Shown: in pieces, positions 52,243 through 59,262 of the stretch
Position numbering within the stretch: the first letter of the stretch is position 1
Layout of the letters: each line of letters starts with the position of its first letter
Assembly (NCBI GenBank): GCA_017441585.1
Contig: JAFRWW010000017.1
Coordinates: forward strand, 1-59,262
From: Lachnospiraceae bacterium
GTDB taxonomy: Bacteria > Bacillota > Clostridia > Lachnospirales > Lachnospiraceae
DNA: 59,262 nucleotides
Reading direction: 5' to 3'
Notes under the pieces: generated by a model
Database searches by the model: none
What the model was told of the DNA's origin: nothing
What the model saw: the letters and a program-made list of their open reading frames with translations, nothing else
Made by a program: the position numbers and the translations under genes

Positions 52243-53679
52243 TCACTTCATCATCTGCTCATAAGTATAGGCGGCCCTTATGAGCTTCTTCTCACTATAG
52301 CAGTCGCCTATGAGCTGCATACCCACGGGAAGGTTCTTTGAATCAGAGCCGCAGGGCACGCTGATACCGGGAAGTCCGGCCAGATTCACCGAAATGGTAT
52401 ATATGTCTCCCAGATACATCTTGATGGGATCAGACAACGACTCGCCAAGGACGGGTGCCGTGGTGGGTGCCGCGGGGGCGAGTATCATGTCATATTTTGC
52501 AAAGGCTTCGTCAAAGGCCTTTTTGATAAGGGCCTTTACCTTAAGGGCCTTTAAGTAATAAGCATCATAATATCCGGAGCTTAATACAAAGGATCCCAGC
52601 ATGATACGGCGCTTAACCTCCGATCCAAAGCCCAGGGACCTGGTCTTTTTATACATATCATGAAGCCCCTTGAACTCCTCGGCCCTGAAGCCGTATTTCA
52701 CTCCGTCAAACCTCTCCAGGTTGGAGCTGGCCTCTGCAGATGCTATGGTGTAATAAGCGGGGATGGCATAGTCCACCAGATCAAGATCAAACTCCTCAAG
52801 GACGGCTCCGGCCTTTTCCAGTTCCTTTGCAGCCGAAAGGACTTTTTCCTTAACATCCTCATCAAGGCCCTCGCCAAAATAAGTGCGGGGGATACCTATC
52901 TTAAGTCCCTTAACATCCTGAGTAAGAGCCGAAGAAAAATCAAGATCATCACGCTTAAGTGAAGTGGAATCCTTGGGATCGTGTCCCGAGATCACCTCAA
53001 GGAGATTGGCACAGTCCGTCACATCCTTGGTGATGGGGCCTATCTGGTCAAGAGAAGAACCATAGGCTATGAGTCCGTATCTGGACACTGTACCATAAGT
53101 GGGTTTCATGCCCACCACGCCGCAGTAGGAAGCGGGCTGTCTGATGGAGCCGCCGGTATCGGAACCCAGGGCGCATATACACTCATGGGCGGCAACCGCT
53201 GCTGCCGAGCCGCCTGAGGAACCGCCGGGAACCCTGGTGGCATCCGCGGGATTCTTTGTGGGGCCGTACCATGAAGTCTCAGTGGTGGAACCCATAGCGA
53301 ACTCATCCATATTTGTCTTTCCGATGACTATGGCGCCTGCTGCCTGAAGCCTCAACACGGCGTCAGAGGAATAGACCGGCACAAAATTGGAAAGGATACG
53401 GGACGCGCAGCTGGTAAGGATACCCTCGGTGCACATATTATCCTTGATGGCCACAGGCACTCCCGCAAGAGGTCCTGTGAGCTCACCGGATGATATCTTA
53501 TCCTGAATCTGTTTGGCATCGGCTCTGGCCTTATCTTCACAGACGGTGATATAGCAGTTATATTCTTTATCCTTTTCATTTATCCTGCCAAGGATACTGT
53601 CCACTGCCTCGGTGACGGATACCTCTTTATCGCGTATCTTTCCCGACAGGGTGGCGGCAGTCATTTCAAAAATTTCCAT
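52243..53679 (-). CDS. gatA: Asp-tRNA(Asn)/Glu-tRNA(Gln) amidotransferase subunit A
   Basis: This 478-aa amidase has the catalytic Lys in PVAIKDNMCTEG, the cis-Ser and nucleophile Ser in the GGSSGGSAAAVA and GSDTGGSIRQPA segments, and an intact C-terminus. It releases ammonia from glutamine or asparagine for GatB. It is the third gene of the aspS-gatC-gatA-gatB run, 26 bp after gatC. Confidence 0.97.
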   Translation of the reverse strand: MEIFEMTAATLSGKIRDKEVSVTEAVDSILGRINEKDKEYNCYITVCEDKARADAKQIQDKISSGELTGPLAGVPVAIKDNMCTEGILTSCASRILSNFVPVYSSDAVLRLQAAGAIVIGKTNMDEFAMGSTTETSWYGPTKNPADATRVPGGSSGGSAAAVAAHECICALGSDTGGSIRQPASYCGVVGMKPTYGTVSRYGLIAYGSSLDQIGPITKDVTDCANLLEVISGHDPKDSTSLKRDDLDFSSALTQDVKGLKIGIPRTYFGEGLDEDVKEKVLSAAKELEKAGAVLEEFDLDLVDYAIPAYYTIASAEASSNLERFDGVKYGFRAEEFKGLHDMYKKTRSLGFGSEVKRRIMLGSFVLSSGYYDAYYLKALKVKALIKKAFDEAFAKYDMILAPAAPTTAPVLGESLSDPIKMYLGDIYTISVNLAGLPGISVPCGSDSKNLPVGMQLIGDCYSEKKLIRAAYTYEQMMK

Positions 53680-53705
53680 CGTTGTATATCTTCCTTAAAA
53701 GTGTG

Positions 53706-53999
53706 TCAGTTAAAAGTTTTGGGAACCATGTACATATCGTCCTTGACCTCGGGAGCGTTGGACAAAAGCGCCTCTCTCATGCCGGCGTCCACGACCTCAT
53801 CCTCCCTGAACACATTGCTCACGTCAAAGACATGGCTCATGGGCTCCACATTGTCAGTGTCAAGCTCGGAAAGCTTGTCTATGTAATCCAGCATGGCTCC
53901 CATGTCCTTTTTGGCGTTTTCCTTTTCCTCATCGGACAGTGACAGCTTGGCCAGGATACCTACGTATTCGATGGTTTCATCGCTGATGATATTTGCCAT
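53706..53999 (-). CDS. gatC: Asp-tRNA(Asn)/Glu-tRNA(Gln) amidotransferase subunit C
   Basis: The start is ATG 53999 ([20 protein letters not shown]); an upstream TTG at 54005 overlaps the aspS stop and is not needed. The 97-aa protein has the GatC helices and the belt segment ([40 protein letters not shown]), wrapping around GatA and GatB. It is separated from aspS by 2 bp. Confidence 0.93.
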   Translation of the reverse strand: MANIISDETIEYVGILAKLSLSDEEKENAKKDMGAMLDYIDKLSELDTDNVEPMSHVFDVSNVFREDEVVDAGMREALLSNAPEVKDDMYMVPKTFN

Positions 54000-54001
54000 T
54001 A

Positions 54002-55750
54002 TCAATCCCTCACCTTGATGTGTGCCTCACGAAGCTGCAGTTCCGTAACCTCTCCGGGGGCGTTGCACATGAGATCCTGACCAGATCCCGCCATGGGGAA
54101 GGCTATGATCTCCCTGATATTTTCTTCATTCTTAAGGAGCATGATCATGCGGTCCACGCCGGGGGCCATGCCTGCGTGAGGCGGTGCGCCAAACTGGAAT
54201 GCCTGATACAGGGCTCCGAATTTATTCTCCAGTGTCTGCTTATCATAACCTGCGATCTCAAAGGCCTTTTCCATGATCTCCATATCATGGTTGCGGACAG
54301 CGCCGGATGAAAGCTCCACTCCGTTACAAACTATGTCGTACTGATAAGCCAGTATCTCCAGAGGATCCTTTTCGTTAAGGGCCTCAAGGCCGCCCTGAGG
54401 CATGGAGAAAGGATTGTGGGTAAAGCCTATCTTCTTGCTCTCCTCATCCTCCTCAAACATGGGGAAATCATTGATATAGCAGAACCTGAAGGCGTTCTTT
54501 TCCAGAAGGTCAAGCCTTGCGCCCAGCTCATTTCTAAGCGCTCCGGCACACTGGGCTGCCCTCATCTCCTTATCCGCGATAAAGAAGATGGTATCGCCGG
54601 GTATCAGATTCTCCCTTTCCTTAAGCTCGCCCTTTAACTCATCGGGAATGAACTTATCGATGGGTCCCTTAAAGGTACCGTCCTCCAGAACCTCCAGATA
54701 ACCCAGACCTCCCATGCCCAGATCGTTCCTGGCGAATTTCTCCAGCTTCTCATGGAAGCCCTTTGACATGGGTGCATGAGCCTTGATGGCTCTCACCGTC
54801 CTGCCATGGAAAGCCTTAAAGGTACACTTCTCAAAAAAGTCTGACAGATCAGTGATCCTTAAGGGGTTACGAAGATCAGGCTTGTCGGTACCGAATTCCA
54901 GCATGGCCTGCTTGTAGCTGTATATGGGATAGGGTGCCTTTGTAACGACGGCGCCTTCCGGTGCAAACTTTTCAAAGGTGGCGGTCAGCACCTGCTCTCC
55001 CACCTTAAACACATCCTCCTGTGTGGCAAAGGCCATCTCGAAATCCAGCTGGTAGAACTCTCCCGGAGATCTGTCAGCCCTGGCGTCCTCATCCCTGAAG
55101 CAGGGGGCGATCTGGAAATACTTATCGAAACCGGCCACCATCAAAAGCTGCTTGAACTGCTGGGGTGCCTGGGGCAGAGCATAAAACTTGCCCTTGAAAC
55201 GACGTGAAGGTACGATGTAATCCCTGGCGCCCTCAGGTGATGACGCCGTCAGTATGGGAGTCTGTATCTCCATAAAACCCATGTCCGTCATCTGCTGACG
55301 AAGGAAGGCTATCACCTGTGAACGGAAGATGATATTATCCTTTACCTTTTTATTCCGAAGGTCCAGATATCTGTACTTGAGTCTCACTTCCTCCCTGGTC
55401 TCCTTTGAAGTCATTATCTCAAAAGGAAGCTGCTTATATACCTTGCCCAGCACATCCACCTTTTTGGCCTCCACCTCAATGGTACCGGTGGGGATCCTGG
55501 GGTTATAGGTCTCCTCATCCCTCTTTTCCACGATGCCCTCGATGGACACGCTCATCTCTCTGGCTATTCCCTCCAGAAGAGCGGTGTCTCTCATGACCAC
55601 CTGGAGCTCGCCGTACATATCGCGAAGGTCCACAAAGGAAACTCCTCCGTGGTCACGGATGTTCTCCACCCAGCCGGCCACTCTGACAGTCTCACCTATC
55701 AGGGACTCTGAGATCTCTCCGATATTATGGTCTCTGTAAATGTTTTTCAT
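54002..55750 (-). CDS. aspS: aspartyl-tRNA synthetase
   Basis: This 582-aa class II synthetase of the bacterial type has an N-terminal OB fold ([20 protein letters not shown]), motif 2 ([20 protein letters not shown]), a GAD insertion and motif 3 ([13 protein letters not shown]). Its position directly ahead of gatCAB fits a cell that makes Asn-tRNA(Asn) through mischarged Asp-tRNA, which needs a non-discriminating AspRS. Specificity cannot be decided by eye. Confidence 0.97.
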   Translation of the reverse strand: MKNIYRDHNIGEISESLIGETVRVAGWVENIRDHGGVSFVDLRDMYGELQVVMRDTALLEGIAREMSVSIEGIVEKRDEETYNPRIPTGTIEVEAKKVDVLGKVYKQLPFEIMTSKETREEVRLKYRYLDLRNKKVKDNIIFRSQVIAFLRQQMTDMGFMEIQTPILTASSPEGARDYIVPSRRFKGKFYALPQAPQQFKQLLMVAGFDKYFQIAPCFRDEDARADRSPGEFYQLDFEMAFATQEDVFKVGEQVLTATFEKFAPEGAVVTKAPYPIYSYKQAMLEFGTDKPDLRNPLRITDLSDFFEKCTFKAFHGRTVRAIKAHAPMSKGFHEKLEKFARNDLGMGGLGYLEVLEDGTFKGPIDKFIPDELKGELKERENLIPGDTIFFIADKEMRAAQCAGALRNELGARLDLLEKNAFRFCYINDFPMFEEDEESKKIGFTHNPFSMPQGGLEALNEKDPLEILAYQYDIVCNGVELSSGAVRNHDMEIMEKAFEIAGYDKQTLENKFGALYQAFQFGAPPHAGMAPGVDRMIMLLKNEENIREIIAFPMAGSGQDLMCNAPGEVTELQLREAHIKVRD

Positions 55751-55807
55751 AATCTTTTACTCCTGCTATACTCAAGGTATACTTTTCTACAAAAGGTCAA
55801 CTTGTAT

Positions 55808-55836
55808 ATTTTATCATGTCTGAAGCATATTGTCCA
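55808..55836 (-). promoter_or_regulatory. promoter of the aspS-gatCAB operon
   Basis: On the minus strand TGGACA (complement of 55831-55836), a 17-bp spacer and TAAAAT (complement of 55808-55813), about 57 bp before the aspS ATG. The leader has no evident T-box or other large structure. Confidence 0.55.
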
Positions 55837-55864
55837 CATTTCAATAAAGCCGGGACATACGCGC

Positions 55865-56809
55865 TCACGCCGTGATCGCCGTGATCACCGTGCCCGCCCT
55901 GCCGGCAAGAGCCTGAGGAACCGCAGCTATGGAAGTGATGAGAGCCCTTGATCCCGGATTCTTTTCGAGGAAGTTCACACAGGCTTCTATCTTGGGCAGC
56001 ATGGTCCCGGGTTCAAACTCGCCTGCAGCCATGAGTTCCCGTGCCCGTGCCGTATCCATGGAAGGTATGCTCTTCGCATCAGGCTTTCCGAAGGAAGTAT
56101 ATACGCTGTCCACTCCGGTTAAAACTATCAGTTCATCGGCCTTTATATCCACAGCCAGTTTAGAGGCTATGGCGTCCTTTTCTATGACGGCAGATGCTCC
56201 TTTAAGGGTATGCTTCTGCTCGATCACGGGTATGCCTCCGCCACCGCAGGCCACTACCACCTGATCCGCCTCCAGAAGCGTCAGTATGGAGGGAAGCTCC
56301 ACTATTTCAATGGGAGAGGGCGCAGCCACCACACGTCTGAAGCCTCTGCCGGGCTCTTCCTTTACAAAATTGCCCTTCCTCTCTTCCATGGCGGCCTCTT
56401 CCACCGTCATATGACGTCCGATGACCTTCTGGGGATCATAGAAAGCCTCATCGTAAGGATCCACGGTGACCTGGGTCAGGATCGTGACCACTGATTTGGA
56501 TATGCCTCTGGACAAAAGCTCGCTCTTAAGGGAATTCTGGATATCGTAGCCCACATAGCCCTGGCTCATGGCCGAGCAGACACACATGGGCGCCGGAGTG
56601 TAATCCGGATAAATGCGCCGAAGCTCCGTCATTGCCTTATGTATCATGGATATCTGAGGACCGTTGGAATGGGTGATGGCCAGCTGATAATCAGCCTCCA
56701 CCAGATCCGCCAGAGCCCTGGCTGTTTCCTTTACGGCGTCCCACTGTTCAAGTGTGGTATAACCCAATGCATCGTGGCCCAGAGAGACCACCGCTCTTTT
56801 CTTTCCCAT
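55865..56809 (-). CDS. carbamate kinase-family protein with altered first glycine motif
   Basis: The start is ATG 56809 (MGKKRAVVSLGHDALG), with AAGGAG upstream; the longer frame to 56860 lacks homology. The protein is 314 aa, the length of ArcC-type carbamate kinases. It shows THSNGPQISM, VVACGGGGIPV, LVIGxDA-like AVIEKDAIASKLA and a LTGVDSVYTSFG segment. The usual opening LGGNAL is LGHDALG here, so two positions of the phosphate loop differ. It may act on carbamoyl phosphate/ADP or on a related substrate in purine or amino-acid fermentation. It stands alone, between aspS and the glucosaminidase gene on the same strand. Confidence 0.8.
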   Translation of the reverse strand: MGKKRAVVSLGHDALGYTTLEQWDAVKETARALADLVEADYQLAITHSNGPQISMIHKAMTELRRIYPDYTPAPMCVCSAMSQGYVGYDIQNSLKSELLSRGISKSVVTILTQVTVDPYDEAFYDPQKVIGRHMTVEEAAMEERKGNFVKEEPGRGFRRVVAAPSPIEIVELPSILTLLEADQVVVACGGGGIPVIEQKHTLKGASAVIEKDAIASKLAVDIKADELIVLTGVDSVYTSFGKPDAKSIPSMDTARARELMAAGEFEPGTMLPKIEACVNFLEKNPGSRALITSIAAVPQALAGRAGTVITAITA

Positions 56810-56832
56810 GCTTATACGCTCCTTCTTCGAAA

Positions 56833-56852
56833 AAAGATTCTTCGCTCGAAAA
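56833..56852. repeat. partial dispersed palindromic repeat
   Basis: AAAGATTCTTCGCTCGAAAA keeps only the left arm of the repeat, in the short gap before the carbamate kinase-like gene. A similar left-arm fragment is at 36325-36337 upstream of addA. Confidence 0.45.
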
Positions 56853-56900
56853 TACAACACTACAAGTTTATCCTATTTTGCCCTTCAATTCAACGTTTTC

Positions 56901-59246
56901 CTAAGGCAGTATCTTATATTTTTTTGTGACGCTTCCGGTGTATGCGCCTATGCCTCTGATAACAGCGGATGCACTGCCCGGGCCGGTATCATTTTTATAC
57001 TGAACCGTATAATCCACGCCCTCAGTGAGCCTTGCGCCGTTCTTATCGCTGACCAGTATCTTAGAGGGCCTGTAATGACCGCCGCAGACCTTTTGATCAT
57101 ACTTGACATCCGCAACACCTGTAACGGATGAACCCTTTACCGACAGAGGTTTCACCTTTTCCACGGGTGGATCCATGATCCTTTCATAGGCAAAGGCTTC
57201 GCCCTCATAATTTCCCGTAAACTTTACCTTTATGTAAAACAGGCTTTTCTTTTGGAAGGCGCCGGATATATCCCTTTTCATATACGTCAGACCGTAATCC
57301 TTTCCGTTTTTCAAGGTCCTGCCGGCATAAGTCACCAAAGGCTTTGCAAACACCTGCTTTCCGTCCTTGAAAGCTCCGTTCCTGTCAAAAATATGGCCGT
57401 AGCCCATATCAAAAACAGCAGGATATATCTTAAAGGACGCAGCTGCCGTCATGCCCTTATGATCGCCTTTACCCTTGACCACGATCTCGGATAAACCGGT
57501 ATTCTTATTCTTTTTGAAAGTGGCCTTGTAATCAATGCCCGGAGTAAGATGCTTGCCACAGCAATAGACATCAAGCGCCGGCTTTATGACAACGCCGGTA
57601 TAATAGCGATCGCCCACGGGAAGTATGACCAGACCGTTCTTTGACAGGCTCTGCCTCGGGACATAATACGGATATACCTGTATATCTCCCTTGATGCGAT
57701 AATCTTCATCAACCCTGAAGCCCTTGCCGGAAGCCTTGGTAAAATATCCTGCCGGCACATCATTGCCGCTCTGTGATGACAGATCGTCAAGATAGCTGTA
57801 TGGCGTATCATTATACAAAAGAGGCACACTCCCCTGTCTTTCACCGTTTACATCAAAGATCTCCATAACACAGTCTGACACGGAAACGGTTAACATAACA
57901 TTTGAGGCATATTCTCCGCTTCCATGTGATATGGTCACCGTGACAGGTGAATCCGTGGCTTTTTTGGCGTGGACGTATCCATCCTTATCCACCGTGACGC
58001 TTTCTTCATCAGAGCTTTTAAACTCAAAGGATGAAAGGGAAAGTCCCGCCGTCACGGGAGACAGCAAAAGGCCTATCCTTTTAATCTCCCCTGTCTTTAA
58101 TTCCAGGGTGGCATTTTCCAAAGTTATGTCAACCTTCTTATCGGTATCTCCCTGATCGTCCCCAGGATCTTCCGGATCGTCCTCACCCGATGAAGGATTC
58201 CCGGGCATATCTTTATACACGGGTATCCTGAAGACAAAGGAAGAATCCAATATGCCCGCGGATGAATAGGAGGAAGCCAGGGTAGCGCTCTCAGCCATGG
58301 GTGCCCTTATATTCTGCATATACTGATGATTATAGTAGGGGGAATAAGCCACATTAAACTTTTGAAGGTAGATATTATTCTGCCCCTTATTGATATATAA
58401 CCCTGCAATATATTCGGCGCCGCCCTTTATGGACTTGTACCTGGTATTCCAGGGTCTGGAATAGTCGGAGCCCGTGGAAGCATATTTGAGGCCGTTTACC
58501 ACCGCCTGCTTTCCCGTTCCCGTAGCCTGGATATTGAAGTAATTGTAATAACCTTCATACCCCGAATATCTGCCGCTGATCAGATCGCTGTTGCCGCTGC
58601 CCTGCTCCTGCTTTACTCTGGCAGCCAGGAAAAGGGGAGAGGCATTGACCGCCGAAAGTGCTCCCGCCTTGCAGAAAGCCTCGGCGTAGTTCATATCCTC
58701 TCCCGGTATGCTGCCGCTCATAAACGTGCCCTTTAACAGGCTCTGCACGGCAGATTCCGTCTGATAATCGCTGTTATAGGTCTGCTTTTCAAAGGCAAAG
58801 ATATGTTTTTCATCCAGATAGTTCCTGGGGTCCATATAAAACTCCACTCCCGCCTTTGTGGCCAGATACCAGGAACCTCCCCTTGACTTATCCTTATCCA
58901 CATACTCGGAAGGAGCGCTGCCCTCGATCCAGCTGCGGTCGTTTTTCATCTCACTTTCCACCGCCGTATCCCAGCTTTCGCTCACCTTATACAGCTCATA
59001 AGTCCAGGCAGGATGGGATTTCTGCAGTTTTGAAAGAAGAGTACGGTAGCTTTCGGGGAATGCCGACAGATCCTGAGCAGCCCCCAGAACCACCTCTTCT
59101 TCGGTTAACATAACATCATCAGACACTGTTCCTTCGGATGCAAAAACGCAAAGAGGCAATACCGCCTTAAGCGGTACTGCCTCCGTAAGCATCAACAATA
59201 TCAATAAATATGCTATGGTCCTTATCTTTACCTTAACTGTCCTCAT
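56901..59246 (-). CDS. secreted N-acetylglucosaminidase-like cell-wall hydrolase
   Basis: This 781-aa protein has an N-terminal signal peptide (basic start, hydrophobic core YLLILLMLTEAVPL, likely cleavage after CVFASEG). The glucosaminidase region (about 60-340) contains HPAWTYELY, FYMDPRNYLDE, LAARVKQEQGSGNSDLISGR with a candidate catalytic Glu, and YNYFNIQATGTGKQAVVNGL. These are features of the GH73/LytG-like autolysins that cleave peptidoglycan glycan strands. A Ser/Asp/Gly-rich linker (about 345-370) leads to Big2/Ig-like and further beta repeats (SVTGVADVKYDQKVCGGHYR, and a last unit ending VTKKYKILP). No sortase motif is seen. It is probably involved in wall remodelling. Confidence 0.82.
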   Translation of the reverse strand: MRTVKVKIRTIAYLLILLMLTEAVPLKAVLPLCVFASEGTVSDDVMLTEEEVVLGAAQDLSAFPESYRTLLSKLQKSHPAWTYELYKVSESWDTAVESEMKNDRSWIEGSAPSEYVDKDKSRGGSWYLATKAGVEFYMDPRNYLDEKHIFAFEKQTYNSDYQTESAVQSLLKGTFMSGSIPGEDMNYAEAFCKAGALSAVNASPLFLAARVKQEQGSGNSDLISGRYSGYEGYYNYFNIQATGTGKQAVVNGLKYASTGSDYSRPWNTRYKSIKGGAEYIAGLYINKGQNNIYLQKFNVAYSPYYNHQYMQNIRAPMAESATLASSYSSAGILDSSFVFRIPVYKDMPGNPSSGEDDPEDPGDDQGDTDKKVDITLENATLELKTGEIKRIGLLLSPVTAGLSLSSFEFKSSDEESVTVDKDGYVHAKKATDSPVTVTISHGSGEYASNVMLTVSVSDCVMEIFDVNGERQGSVPLLYNDTPYSYLDDLSSQSGNDVPAGYFTKASGKGFRVDEDYRIKGDIQVYPYYVPRQSLSKNGLVILPVGDRYYTGVVIKPALDVYCCGKHLTPGIDYKATFKKNKNTGLSEIVVKGKGDHKGMTAAASFKIYPAVFDMGYGHIFDRNGAFKDGKQVFAKPLVTYAGRTLKNGKDYGLTYMKRDISGAFQKKSLFYIKVKFTGNYEGEAFAYERIMDPPVEKVKPLSVKGSSVTGVADVKYDQKVCGGHYRPSKILVSDKNGARLTEGVDYTVQYKNDTGPGSASAVIRGIGAYTGSVTKKYKILP

Positions 59247-59262
59247 TAGTCATATATAATCA

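Noticed and set aside
51161..52264. 367-codon plus-strand frame opposite gatB
   Set aside because: Antisense shadow of gatB without any protein-family features.
55751..55864. T-box leader ahead of aspS
   Set aside because: The leader is too short, and no T-box sequence or terminator/antiterminator pair was found.

Overview
The window looks like a chromosomal segment of an anaerobic, low- to mid-GC Bacillota, most probably a Lachnospiraceae relative (Butyrivibrio/Roseburia-like). This rests on the style of the gene set: GatCAB with AspRS, AddAB, FeoA-FeoA-FeoB with a Cys-rich partner, a DUF6110 protein next to a P1B ATPase, a UmuC-type polymerase with its small partner, DegT and GT-C surface-sugar genes, and DtxR-like repressors. 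No rRNA, tRNA or CRISPR array was seen.

Region 1 (1-800) is the edge of a decayed prophage. It holds a tail assembly chaperone running off the left edge, a 5'-truncated major tail protein gene, a strong terminator hairpin and short hexamer direct repeats that look like recombination-site remains.

Region 2 (838-15811) is visibly richer in A+T and all its intact genes lie on the minus strand. Read from 15811 downwards it encodes a zinc-ribbon SPFH protein, a BspA/LRR_5-type membrane protein, and a zinc-ribbon/TIR membrane protein with a C-type-lectin ectodomain. Then come a stand-alone SIR2-like protein, a second zinc-ribbon/TIR membrane protein with a beta-rich ectodomain and a 62-aa protein. 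Last are two tandem, nearly identical zinc-ribbon/TIR proteins ending in DUF6273-like ectodomains. Between those two sits a candidate DUF3800-type structured RNA with the 3' stump of a DUF3800-like gene on the opposite strand. All four TIR domains keep the Trp-Val-x-x-Glu segment expected to hold the catalytic Glu of NAD-consuming TIRs, and the SIR2 protein keeps its Asn and His. I infer a membrane-anchored, multi-receptor TIR/SIR2 sensing or defence system. This is the most interesting part of the window.

Region 3 (15.9-18.6 kb) holds a GMP synthase ATP-pyrophosphatase subunit without the amidotransferase domain, a HAD phosphatase and a histidine phosphatase. Region 4 (18.6-30.1 kb) is mainly cell-surface glycan assembly (GT-C-like membrane proteins, GT2 transferases, a DegT aminotransferase), with an HPr-like protein and leuA inside it. 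The spacers carry operator-like arrays, a 20-bp tandem repeat and a dispersed palindromic repeat.

Region 5 (30.2-50.7 kb) holds a DtxR-like regulator, a Y-family polymerase with its partner, and addA. An ABC/adaptor exporter coupled to a P1B ATPase follows, then feoAAB with a Cys-rich protein, a second DtxR-like regulator, and addB. The exporter and iron genes lie between addB and addA. Region 6 (50.7-59.2 kb) is aspS-gatC-gatA-gatB upstream of addB, then a carbamate-kinase-family gene and a secreted glucosaminidase.
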